A program made the position numbers and the translations under genes. Under the pieces are notes generated by a model that did not search any database, was not told the origin of the DNA, and saw nothing but the letters and a program-made list of their open reading frames with translations. Shown in pieces: positions 52,158-60,200 of a stretch of DNA of 64,000 bases. The DNA is from Streptomyces sp. Ru71 (GTDB lineage: Bacteria; Actinomycetota; Actinomycetes; Streptomycetales; Streptomycetaceae): NCBI RefSeq assembly GCF_002920535.1, contig NZ_PQSS01000029.1:1-64000 (forward strand), read 5' to 3'. Positions within the stretch are counted from its first letter, which is position 1. Every line of letters begins with the position of its first letter.

Positions 52158-53672
52158 ATGAGCCAGGGGACACGGGCCGTCGAGGGCGGCCACGGCCACG
52201 CCGTGGTGATCGGCTCCGGCCTCGCGGGGCTCACCGCGGCACGCGCCCTGGCCAACTTCATGGACCGCGTCACCGTCATCGAGCGCGACCGGCTGCCCCG
52301 CGGCTTCGGCCGGCGCCGGGGCGTTCCCCAGGCCCGCCACACCCACACCCTGATGCCCCCGGCCCAGCAGGGCCTGGAGCGGCTGTTCCCCGGCATCGTC
52401 GCCGAACTCACCGCCGCCGGAGCGGTCCCGGTCGGCATGCCCCGGGACATGCTGCTGCTCGGCCCGGCCGGCTGGCTGCCCCGCTTCGACGCCGGCCTGT
52501 CCCTGCTCAGCGCCGGCCGCGACCTGATCGACGCCGTCGTACGCGAGCGGCTGCGCACCGATCCGAAGGTGACGTTCCTTCAGGAGCACGAGGTCGTCGC
52601 CCTGGAGCCCGGCCGCCAGGACACCGTCGCCGGCGTCTGGACCCGCGGCCGCGACAGGCAGGCGGACGGCGGCTGGGGCCCGCGGCACCTGCTGTCCGCC
52701 GACTTCGTGGTGGACGCCACCGGCCGCGGCTCGCGCGCCCCGCGCTGGCTGGCCGAACTCGGCTACCCCACCCCGAGGGAGTCGGCCGTCCAGACCCCGA
52801 CGACGTACGCCTCCACCGTGTTCACCCCGCCCATCGGCCATGTCGCCGACTTCAGCAGCCTGCTGCTGATGGGCACCCCCGACCACCCCCGCCAGGGCGT
52901 ACTGCACCCCGTCGAGGGCGGCCGCTGGTCGGTGACGCTCAGCGCCGGCGACGGCAGCCGCCCGCCCGCCGACCACGAGGCCATGCTGCGCGCCGCGGGC
53001 GAGCTGCGCCACCCGCTGCTGCGCGAGATCATCGAGGCCGCCACCCCCCTCGGCCCGGTCTACGCCTGCGCCCGCACCGAGAACCGCTGGCGCCACTACG
53101 AGAAGCTGCGCCGCTGGCCCGACCAGTTCCTCGTCGTCGGCGACGCCTTCGTCGCCCTGGACCCGGCCCACGGCCACGGCATGACCCTCGCCGTGCAGTC
53201 CGCCCTCGTCCTCGACCATGTGCTGGCCGGCCACGGCACCGCCGTCGGCATCACCTTCCGGCTGCGGCACGCCCTCGCCCGGCACCTGGCCCCCCACTGG
53301 GCGGCGAGTGAGCGCAGCCTCTGCGCGGCCGGGGCCGGCCCGCACCCGCGGGCGGACGGACTGCGCGCCCGGCTCGGCCGGCTCCGCACGGCCCGCATAG
53401 CCGCCGCGGCGACCACCGACGAGGACGCGGCCCGGCTGCTGCTCGACCGGCTGCACACCTTCGCCCCGCCGACCGCCGGGCTGCGCCCCCGCGAACTGCG
53501 GGCCGTCCTGCGCGCCCCGCGCCCCTCGCCCCTGGCGGCGCCGCCCAGCACCACCCATGGCCAGGGCGCCAGGCGCCGCCTCCTCACGCCGGCCGCACCC
53601 GGGCTGTCCCTCGGCTCCGGCCACCCGCGGTCCGCGATCTCCTCGGCCCAAAGGAGCGGCACAGCGGGCTGA
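52158..53672 (+). CDS. FAD-dependent epoxidase/monooxygenase (XiaO-like)
   Basis: 504 residues. FAD motif VVIGSGLAGLTAARALA (about 16-32), then GVPQARHTHTLMPPAQQGLERLFPG, recalling the GVPQ.RH.H segment of flavin epoxidases of indolosesquiterpene clusters (XiaO). The second flavin motif is FLVVGDAFVALDPAHGHGM (about 335-353). The C-terminal 120 residues are variable. Such enzymes epoxidize the terminal double bond of a prenyl chain so that a cyclase can open it. The class II cyclase with a DCTA acid motif (31323) is the natural partner. ATG 52158 follows AAGGGGG. Aromatic hydroxylation is an alternative. Confidence 0.85.
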   Translation: MSQGTRAVEGGHGHAVVIGSGLAGLTAARALANFMDRVTVIERDRLPRGFGRRRGVPQARHTHTLMPPAQQGLERLFPGIVAELTAAGAVPVGMPRDMLLLGPAGWLPRFDAGLSLLSAGRDLIDAVVRERLRTDPKVTFLQEHEVVALEPGRQDTVAGVWTRGRDRQADGGWGPRHLLSADFVVDATGRGSRAPRWLAELGYPTPRESAVQTPTTYASTVFTPPIGHVADFSSLLLMGTPDHPRQGVLHPVEGGRWSVTLSAGDGSRPPADHEAMLRAAGELRHPLLREIIEAATPLGPVYACARTENRWRHYEKLRRWPDQFLVVGDAFVALDPAHGHGMTLAVQSALVLDHVLAGHGTAVGITFRLRHALARHLAPHWAASERSLCAAGAGPHPRADGLRARLGRLRTARIAAAATTDEDAARLLLDRLHTFAPPTAGLRPRELRAVLRAPRPSPLAAPPSTTHGQGARRRLLTPAAPGLSLGSGHPRSAISSAQRSGTAG

Positions 53673-53688
53673 ACCGGTTGGTCGGTTC
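53671..53688 (+). promoter_or_regulatory. AACCG/CGGTT dyad at the end of the epoxidase gene
   Basis: GAACCG-GTTGGT-CGGTTC forms a perfect 6-bp dyad with a 6-nt centre, overlapping the stop codon. It resembles the AAACCG/CGGTTT operators at 514-533 and 1553-1570. It is the only recognisable element in the 346-bp gap 53673-54018 ahead of the cytochrome b gene; the small open frame there has no coding support. Confidence 0.4.
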
Positions 53689-54018
53689 GAAGCGCTGTGC
53701 CGGCCGCGCCGAAAAGGCATGCCCGGCCGACGCGGGACAAGAGGCCCCGATTACGCTTTTACTCATGACAAGAGTGGAGCAACTGGCCGCCTCGAAAGGC
53801 GAGTTGATCGACCGGGAGCAGGCGTGCGCCGGTAACCGGGCCGGATTTCCAGGCGCGTTACGTATGCACGGCGCCGGTGCCCGCCCGGAACGCTCGAAAC
53901 TCGCTCAAGAATCACTCAAGTTGACACCCGGCTACGGCTGGATCGCGGTTGTCCAACCGCGGCAGCGGTGGATACCGTTCCAGCCGTTTCACGACACGCG
54001 AGGGGAGGGCGCGCGGGG

Positions 54019-55755
54019 ATGAGCACGATCGAAAAAGCGCCACTTGATGCCCGTACCGAGGCATCCAAAGGCGAGCGCATAGCCGACTGGGCGGACGGGC
54101 GGCTCGGGATCTACAGCATGCGGTTCCTGATCCGCAAGGTGTTTCCCGACCACTGGTCGTTCATGTTCGGTGAGATCGCCCTCTACAGCTTCCTGATGCT
54201 GCTGCTCACCGGCGTCTGGCTCAGCCTGTTCTTCGACCCGAGCATGACCGAGACGGTCTACAACGGTTCGCACACCCCGCTCCACGGCATCCCGATGTCG
54301 CGGGCCTACGAGTCCACGCTGCACATCACCTTCGACGTGCGCGGCGGCCTGTTCATCCGGCAGCTGCACCACTGGTCGGCCCTGATCATGATCGGTGCGC
54401 TGTGCTGCCACACCCTGCGGCACTTCCTCACGGGGTCGTTCCGCAAGCCGCGCGAGGCCAACTGGCTGATCGGCTTCGTGCTGCTCGTGGTGGTCACGCT
54501 GGAGGGCTTCATCGGGTACTCGCTCCCCGACGACCTGCTCTCGGGCACCGGTCTGCGCATCGCCGAGGGCATCACGCTCGCCATTCCGCTGGTGGGCACC
54601 TATCTGACGATGTTCCTCTTCGGCGGCGAGTACCCGGGCCACGAGGTGATCCCGCGGTTCTACAGCATCCACATCCTGCTGCTGCCGGGCATCATCGCGG
54701 CCCTGACCGTGGTCCACCTGATCCTGGTCTTCTACCACAAGCACACCCAGTTCCGGGGTCCCGGCCGCACCGAGAAGAACGTCGTCGGCCAGCCCCTGAT
54801 GCCGCACTACACGGCCAAGGCCGGTGGCTTCTTCTTCCTCGTCACCGGTGTGCTCGCGATGATCGCCGGCATCGCCCAGATCAACCCCGTGTGGACGTAC
54901 GGTCCCTACCGCTCCGACCAGATCTCCCAGGGATCCCAGCCTGACTGGTACATGGGCTTCCTGGAGGGCGCCCTGCGCGCCATGCCGGCCTGGGAGTTCA
55001 CCGTCGGCGGCTACACCATCAACCTCGGCGTCCTGATCCCCGCCGTCGTGCTGCCCACGGTGATGATGGCCGTGATGGCCTTCTGGCCGTTCCTGGAGGC
55101 CTGGGTCACCGGGGACAACGAGGAGCACCACCTCCTCGACCGGCCGCGCGACCACCCCACGCGCACCGCGTTCGGCTACGCCTTCGTCGCCCTGTACCTG
55201 GTGCTGTTCTTCGGCGGCGCCAACGACGTCCTGGCCGTGCGCTTCCACCTGTCGCTGAACTCGATCACCTGGGCGGTCCGCATCGGCGTCTTCGCCGTCC
55301 CGGCGCTGACGTACGTCATCACCCGGCGGATCTGCCTGGGCCTGCAGCGGCGGGAGCGCGACAAGCTCCTGCACGGCCGCGAGACCGGACGCATCCGCAG
55401 GCTGCCGCACGGCGAGTTCGTCGAGGTGCACGAACGCCTGGACCGCCAGCGGGAGTACGCGCTGCTGGCCCGGGAGGACTACAAGCCGCTGCCCGTGCCC
55501 GAGCCGGAGACCGACGGCGTGCCCAACCCGCACCTGCGCAAGCAGATGCTGCGCTACCGGCTCAGCCGCTGGCTGTACGGCGGCCAGGTCGCCAAGCCGA
55601 GCCCGCAGGAGATGCAGAAGGCCCTGGCGCACTTCTCCCACTCGGAGAACGGCCACGGCTCGCTCAACGGGCACGGCTCGCCCAACGGACACCCCCTGGC
55701 CTCCGGCGCCCAGCGCCCCGTCGAAGGACGGGAGCCGGACCAGGAACTGCTCTGA
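54019..55755 (+). CDS. qcrB: Cytochrome b subunit of the bc1 complex, orphan copy (QcrB paralogue)
   Basis: 578 residues. About nine membrane helices. Haem-ligand His pairs lie in LHHWSALIMIGALCCHTLRHF (as HHWS and CHTLRH) and in SIHILLLPG and VVHLILV. The quinol site has PDWY (PEWY in mitochondria), normal for actinobacteria. The tail is hydrophilic, ending in GHG repeats. There are no qcrA or qcrC genes beside it, so it is an extra copy. It could be a target-duplication resistance gene for a quinone-like product acting on the bc1 complex, or an ordinary secondary paralogue as found in other Streptomyces. ATG 54019 after GGGGAGGGCGCG. Confidence 0.92.
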   Translation: MSTIEKAPLDARTEASKGERIADWADGRLGIYSMRFLIRKVFPDHWSFMFGEIALYSFLMLLLTGVWLSLFFDPSMTETVYNGSHTPLHGIPMSRAYESTLHITFDVRGGLFIRQLHHWSALIMIGALCCHTLRHFLTGSFRKPREANWLIGFVLLVVVTLEGFIGYSLPDDLLSGTGLRIAEGITLAIPLVGTYLTMFLFGGEYPGHEVIPRFYSIHILLLPGIIAALTVVHLILVFYHKHTQFRGPGRTEKNVVGQPLMPHYTAKAGGFFFLVTGVLAMIAGIAQINPVWTYGPYRSDQISQGSQPDWYMGFLEGALRAMPAWEFTVGGYTINLGVLIPAVVLPTVMMAVMAFWPFLEAWVTGDNEEHHLLDRPRDHPTRTAFGYAFVALYLVLFFGGANDVLAVRFHLSLNSITWAVRIGVFAVPALTYVITRRICLGLQRRERDKLLHGRETGRIRRLPHGEFVEVHERLDRQREYALLAREDYKPLPVPEPETDGVPNPHLRKQMLRYRLSRWLYGGQVAKPSPQEMQKALAHFSHSENGHGSLNGHGSPNGHPLASGAQRPVEGREPDQELL

Positions 55756-55890
55756 CCCCGGCGGTACGCCGCAGAGGGCGGGGTCGGTGACGGCGGCGCG
55801 GGTGACCGGGGGACGGGCACCCGCGCCGCCGGCTTGTCCACGACGTGTCCGAGGGGACGCGCGGCACACCAGCACGCACACGGAGGCCCG

Positions 55891-56250
55891 ATGAGCGCAC
55901 CTGCCTGGCGCCGGGAAGCCGCCCGGGCCGAGTCCATCACCCGGGCGCGCACGGGCCTGAGCCACGACGTGCGCGGGCGGCAGCGCCGCTATCTGACGGC
56001 CATGCTGATCCGCACCGCCTGTGTGGTCCTGATGGCCGCGACCTGGACCCGCTGGCCGGTCCTCGCGGTCTGCGCCCTGGCCGGCGCCGTGGTCATCCCG
56101 TACGTCGCCGTCGTGGTCGCGCAGGCCCACTGGCGCCAGCAGCGCGGGGCCCGGCACGCGGTGACGCCCCTGCGCGACGAGCCCGCGGGCCCCCGTACCG
56201 TCCTCGAACCCACCTTGATCCTGCCCCCGCGGCAGCAGACGCCGGGCTGA
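55891..56250 (+). CDS. DUF3099-type membrane protein
   Basis: 119 residues. The N-terminal AESITRARTGLSHDVRGRQRRYL followed by two membrane helices (AMLIRTACVVLMAATW, VLAVCALAGAVVIPYVAVVVA) is the DUF3099 pattern. Ends in a hydrophilic tail. ATG 55891 follows CGGAGG. Function unknown; not obviously cluster-related. Confidence 0.82.
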   Translation: MSAPAWRREAARAESITRARTGLSHDVRGRQRRYLTAMLIRTACVVLMAATWTRWPVLAVCALAGAVVIPYVAVVVAQAHWRQQRGARHAVTPLRDEPAGPRTVLEPTLILPPRQQTPG

Positions 56251-56294
56251 CCCCGCAGCACCCCACGCCGGGCCGACCGCGCCCGACGCGCCAG

Positions 56295-56325
56295 GGCTAA
56301 AACCGCAGGCAAATCCGAGGCTAAA
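56295..56325 (+). promoter_or_regulatory. GGCTAAA direct repeats upstream of tap
   Basis: GGCTAAA at 56295-56301 and at 56319-56325, 24 bp apart, in an unusually A-rich stretch just before the tap ATG (56356). It may contain the tap promoter or a site for Tap itself. Confidence 0.45.
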
Positions 56326-56355
56326 GAATGCTAGGGTTCGGCCTGGAGGTGGATC

Positions 56356-58677
56356 ATGGCGACCGAGGAGGAGCTGCTCGCAGCCGTGGACGCGCTGCTG
56401 GAGGGCGAGCCCCAGCTGCCGCCGCCGGGGGAGCGGTCCCGGCTGCGCGAGGCGGCCGGTGTGACCCAGGCCCGTCTCGCCCAGGTCCTGCAGACCACGA
56501 CCCAGACGGTGAAGAACTGGGAGGCCGGCCGTTCCGAGCCCCGCCCCCCGCGCCGCCAGGCCTACCAGCGCCTGCTGGACGGCTGGGCGGCGAAGTACCC
56601 GGAGGCCGGCCCTTCCCCGGCCACCGCCGCCCCGGTAACCCCCCGCGAAACCCCGCAGCCCCCGGTACCGGCCGGTGCCCCCGAGGGCCGCGCGGCCGAG
56701 CCCCGTCCGGCCGAATCCGCCGCGCCCGGCGAGCACGCCCCGGCCCAGAACACCCCGGCCCAGCACGCCCCGGCCGAGCCCCCGGCCCCCTCGCGTCCCG
56801 GCGAGCGCCCGCGAACCGGGCAGACGGCTGAGCGGCGCGGCGCACGGCCCTCCGGTGCCCGCGCACGCCCCGAGGCGGCCCCGAAGCCCGCCGCCGCGGC
56901 CCGCGTCGACGGCGCCCCCGACTTCCCCAACGGCCCCCTGGCCGTCCTGGACGGCGACGGCACGGCCCACTGCCTGGGCGGCGTCGTCGTGGACTGCCCG
57001 GCCACGACACTCCCGCAGCTGGCCGAGTGGGCGCTGCGGGAGTCCGGCGTGGGCGCCGCGCGCCTGCACCGGCACGGCATGGACGCCGACCCGCTGCTGG
57101 TCCTCACCGAGGAGGCCACCGCCCGCTTCGGCCTGCCGCCCCGGCTGGAGGACCGCCGCACACTGCGCCTGCCCGACGACCATCCGGCGATCCGGCAGCT
57201 CACCCGCGCCAAGTGGAAGCTCACCCAGCGCGGCTTCGGCCCCTGGCCCCGCATCTACCGCCCGGTCGACGGCGGCCGCCGCCAGTGCGTGCAGCTGGCG
57301 ATCCTCCCCTGGGAGGCCCTCGACCCGCGCGCCTGGGGCGAGGCCTCCCGGCTGCACCCCGCCGACCTCGCCCGCGTCCTCGGCGTCTACGCCGGCCGGG
57401 TGCTCACCCCGCGCGGCTCGACCGCCGTGACGGGCCTGGAGCTGATGACCGCGCTGCGCCCCGCCACCCGTCCGGTCAAGGACGAGGCCACGGGCGCCTG
57501 GGTGTCCGGCCCCAACCCGGGCGCGCTCTCCCGGCCCCTGGACCCGGCGCCGCCGGAGGCCCCCCAGGAGCATCCCGTCGCGCAGGGCTGGCAGGGCGGC
57601 TTCCTGGACGAGGAGGCCTACCAGTGGGTCCGCGACGCGGACCTGCTCAGCGACGAGGAGTGCCTGCTGCCGTGGGCCGTGGGCCTGGACATCAACACGG
57701 CCTTCCTCGCCGCGGCCGCCCGCCTGAACGTCGGCCTGTCCGAACCGGTCCACGTCAAGGCCCCCGCCTTCGACAAGAAGACGCCCGGCAGCTGGCTGGT
57801 GGACCTCTCCTCCCTCGACCTCGACCCCCGCCTGCCGAGCCCCTTCACGCCCACCGGCCGGCGCCCCGAGGGCCCCGCCTGGTACGCGACGCCGACGCTG
57901 GCGTACGCCGAGGAACTGGGCTGCGCCGTCCGGCCGCTTGAGGCCTACGTCCGTCACGAGACGGGCGCCTACCTGGACCCCTGGCACGACCGGCTGAAGG
58001 AGGCGTACCTCACCACCAGCGCGGAGATGGGCATCCCCGTCGACCGGGACGCCGATCCGGCGGCGTATCTGGCGGCGATGGCCCTGCACCGCACGTACGC
58101 CGCGGCGGACGAGGACGACCTCGACGCCCTGCGCGCCGCCCTGGCCGCACAGCCGGCGGCGCCGCCCGAGCCCACCGACGACCAGCTGCGGGCGGCGGTC
58201 CGCCGCCACCGCCAGGGCGCGATGGTGCTGTCGGCGATCAAGTCGACGGTCAAGGGCGGCATCGGCAAGCTCCGCGAACGCCCCCAGGGCCGGCACTACC
58301 GCGACGGCGAACGCTGGCCCGCCCTGGACCGGGTGACCTGGAACCCGTACATCCGCGCGGCGGTCATCTCCAAGGCCCGCGTCAACATGCACCGCAAGAT
58401 GGCCAGACTCGCCGACCTGACCGGCAGCTACCCGCTGGCCGTGCTGTCCGACTGCGTCGTCTACGCCGCCCCCGGCCCCTCCCCGCTGGACCTGCTCCCG
58501 CACACCGCCCCCGACGGCAGCCCCGTGTACGGCACCTTCCGCCTCGGCGCGGCACCGGGCCAGGCCAAGCTGGAGGGCGTGCAGGAGATGGCCTGGGCGG
58601 TCGACCTCATCGAGCAGGGCTACAACCCCGCCCGCCACATCAAGGGCGGCGACGCCGTCCTGGACGAAGGGGAGTGA
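56356..58677 (+). CDS. tap: Telomere-associated protein Tap
   Basis: 773 residues. N-terminal helix-turn-helix (VTQARLAQVLQTTTQTVKNWEAG, about 34-56), an Ala/Pro-rich linker (about 80-185), then a large conserved domain with LDGDGTAHCLGG, KWKLTQRGFGPWPRIYRP and VGLDINTAFLAAAARL. It ends with KLEGVQEMAW and ARHIKGGDAVL. This is the layout of Tap, which binds the 3' overhang of linear Streptomyces replicons and recruits terminal protein. The gene for that partner, tpg, starts 6 bp after the stop. ATG 56356 follows TGGAGGTGG. Confidence 0.94.
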   Translation: MATEEELLAAVDALLEGEPQLPPPGERSRLREAAGVTQARLAQVLQTTTQTVKNWEAGRSEPRPPRRQAYQRLLDGWAAKYPEAGPSPATAAPVTPRETPQPPVPAGAPEGRAAEPRPAESAAPGEHAPAQNTPAQHAPAEPPAPSRPGERPRTGQTAERRGARPSGARARPEAAPKPAAAARVDGAPDFPNGPLAVLDGDGTAHCLGGVVVDCPATTLPQLAEWALRESGVGAARLHRHGMDADPLLVLTEEATARFGLPPRLEDRRTLRLPDDHPAIRQLTRAKWKLTQRGFGPWPRIYRPVDGGRRQCVQLAILPWEALDPRAWGEASRLHPADLARVLGVYAGRVLTPRGSTAVTGLELMTALRPATRPVKDEATGAWVSGPNPGALSRPLDPAPPEAPQEHPVAQGWQGGFLDEEAYQWVRDADLLSDEECLLPWAVGLDINTAFLAAAARLNVGLSEPVHVKAPAFDKKTPGSWLVDLSSLDLDPRLPSPFTPTGRRPEGPAWYATPTLAYAEELGCAVRPLEAYVRHETGAYLDPWHDRLKEAYLTTSAEMGIPVDRDADPAAYLAAMALHRTYAAADEDDLDALRAALAAQPAAPPEPTDDQLRAAVRRHRQGAMVLSAIKSTVKGGIGKLRERPQGRHYRDGERWPALDRVTWNPYIRAAVISKARVNMHRKMARLADLTGSYPLAVLSDCVVYAAPGPSPLDLLPHTAPDGSPVYGTFRLGAAPGQAKLEGVQEMAWAVDLIEQGYNPARHIKGGDAVLDEGE

Positions 58678-58682
58678 GACGG

Positions 58683-59240
58683 GTGGGCGACATCGACGAC
58701 GCGCTCGACCGCGCCGACGCCGAGCACATCACCAAGCCGCCGCCCAAGACCCCCGCGGCGCAGATCCGCCTGCTCCTCAAGGCGGAGAAGGGCTCGACGA
58801 AGGCCGTCGCCCGCCGCCTGGGCATCTCCCAGCGGCAGGTGGAGCGTTACCTGTCCGGCCAGGCCCGCCATCCCCGCCCGGCGCTGCGCGAGGCCCTGGC
58901 CCGTGAGGTGGCCAAGGAGTGGCAGCCCAGGGTCCGCAAGCGCGCCCGGCAGCGGGCCGCGACGGCGACGGGCATCACCATCGAGACCCGGGCCCGTTTC
59001 GGCTACACCGCCCCCATCGGCACCACCGACGACCCCCGCATGCGCCGGCTGACGGTCCATCTGCCGCCGGAGTACGCCCACCGCCTGTTCGAGGCCCGCA
59101 GCCAGGGCGCCCCCGACCCGCAGCTGCGCGGCATCGTCGCCGAGGGCCTGCAGGAGATCTACTTCAAGGACGGCGGCCGCCGGGCGGACGACCTCTCCGT
59201 GGAGTTCACGGGCATCGACTACTTCGACGTCTCGTACTGA
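58683..59240 (+). CDS. tpg: Telomere terminal protein Tpg
   Basis: 185 residues, the usual length of Tpg. It has KSPAAQ-like KTPAAQIRLLLKAEKGSTKAVA in substance, the HTH segment RRLGISQRQVERYLSG, then WQPRVRKRARQR, IETRARFGYTAP, TDDPRMRRLT and IVAEGLQEIYF. It caps the 5' ends of linear chromosomes and plasmids and primes end patching. GTG 58683 follows AAGGGGAG; this start gives the standard length. GTG 58674 is in frame but less likely. Confidence 0.94.
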   Translation: MGDIDDALDRADAEHITKPPPKTPAAQIRLLLKAEKGSTKAVARRLGISQRQVERYLSGQARHPRPALREALAREVAKEWQPRVRKRARQRAATATGITIETRARFGYTAPIGTTDDPRMRRLTVHLPPEYAHRLFEARSQGAPDPQLRGIVAEGLQEIYFKDGGRRADDLSVEFTGIDYFDVSY

Positions 59241-59270
59241 CCGCTCCACGCGGCCGGCCGCGGCCCGCCA

Positions 59271-59297
59271 TGTCACAGGTGGCGCCGCTGATCCGTC
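59271..59297 (+). promoter_or_regulatory. ECF41-type promoter of the first sigma-like gene
   Basis: TGTCACA (59271-59277), 16 nt, CGTC (59294-59297): a perfect ECF41 promoter 111 bp ahead of the GTG at 59408. Confidence 0.75.
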
Positions 59298-59407
59298 TCG
59301 TTGGCTGAGGCCGGGCCGGAACACCGGCGGGCCCGCTGCCGGTCGTCCCGGCAGCCCGCCCGGACGAGGCGTCCGGCAGCGCGGGGTGGAGGCAGGAAGG
59401 GGCATGC

Positions 59408-60085
59408 GTGAGCCGGGTCGAAGTGTTCGAGGAGTTACGGCCCCTGCTGTTCTCGCTCGCCCACCGGATACTGGGCGCCGCGAGCGACGCGGACAAGGCG
59501 GTCCACGAGGCCTGGCTGCGCTACGAGGCCGCCCCCCAACTGCCCGTCGCGGACCGCGAGTTCCTGCCGGCCGCGGTGACCCGGATCTCCATCGGCATGC
59601 TGCGCTCGGCGCGCGGGCGGGGGGCGCCGGGGGAGGGAGGCCCCGCGCAGGAGCCGGACCGGCCGGTGGAGCTGGCGGAGTCGCTGTCGACGGCGGCGGT
59701 GCTGCTGCTGGAGCGGCTGTCCCCGCTCGGGCGCGCGGTCTTCGTGCTGCGGGAGGTGTTCGGCTGCGACCCGGCGCGGATCGCGTCGGTGGTGGGATGC
59801 CCGCACGCGGCGGGCCCAAGGCTCGTCGCGGCCGTGTCGAGGGCCAGCGACGGCGGCGGGAGGCCCGCACCCTGGCCGCAGTGCGTCACCGGCTCCGAGC
59901 AGGTCGCGCGGATGCTCGCCGCGATCGTCCCGCCGCTGATCCGCATCGGCGTGACGATGGAGATGCGGCAGGTGAACGGCCGCCCCGGCGCCGTCTTCCG
60001 CGACCGCGACGGCCGGGCGCTGAGCGCCCTGACGCTGGACATCGCCGACGGGCTGATCCAGACCATCCACTGGCGGACCCTGTGA
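59408..60085 (+). CDS. Degenerate ECF41-like sigma factor
   Basis: 225 residues. It opens like its neighbour at 60201 (FEELRPLLFSLAHRILGAASDADKAVHEAWLRYEA) but region 2 has AVHEAW in place of AVQETW. The segment between region 4 and the SnoaL-like tail is shortened by about 50 residues (jump from AAVSRAS to DGGGRPA). The DGGGK motif has become DGGGR and the terminal NPDKL motif is missing. It is a tandem duplicate that is losing function, or it now acts as a regulator or antagonist. GTG 59408 start; the ECF41 promoter upstream is intact. Confidence 0.75.
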   Translation: MSRVEVFEELRPLLFSLAHRILGAASDADKAVHEAWLRYEAAPQLPVADREFLPAAVTRISIGMLRSARGRGAPGEGGPAQEPDRPVELAESLSTAAVLLLERLSPLGRAVFVLREVFGCDPARIASVVGCPHAAGPRLVAAVSRASDGGGRPAPWPQCVTGSEQVARMLAAIVPPLIRIGVTMEMRQVNGRPGAVFRDRDGRALSALTLDIADGLIQTIHWRTL

Positions 60086-60109
60086 CGCCGCACGGTCCTC
60101 GCCGCACCG

Positions 60110-60136
60110 TGTCACAGCAGGCCGGGCTGTCTCGTC
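60110..60136 (+). promoter_or_regulatory. ECF41-type promoter of the intact sigma gene
   Basis: TGTCACA (60110-60116), 16 nt, CGTC (60133-60136), 64 bp upstream of the GTG at 60201; identical architecture to 59271-59297. Confidence 0.75.
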
Positions 60137-60200
60137 CCATGGGGGAGAGGGCATGATCTGTCCCGTGGTGCGACGGGACGGCCTGGAGGAAGGAGCCGGT

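Noticed and set aside
53678..54022. 114-codon open frame between the epoxidase and cytochrome b genes
   Set aside because: Mixed codon usage, no ribosome site, overlap with the cytochrome b start, and no recognisable pattern.
53989..58638. Minus-strand open frame of about 1,550 codons opposite cytochrome b and tap
   Set aside because: It runs across several unrelated genes with clear families on the other strand; it is a GC-bias artefact.
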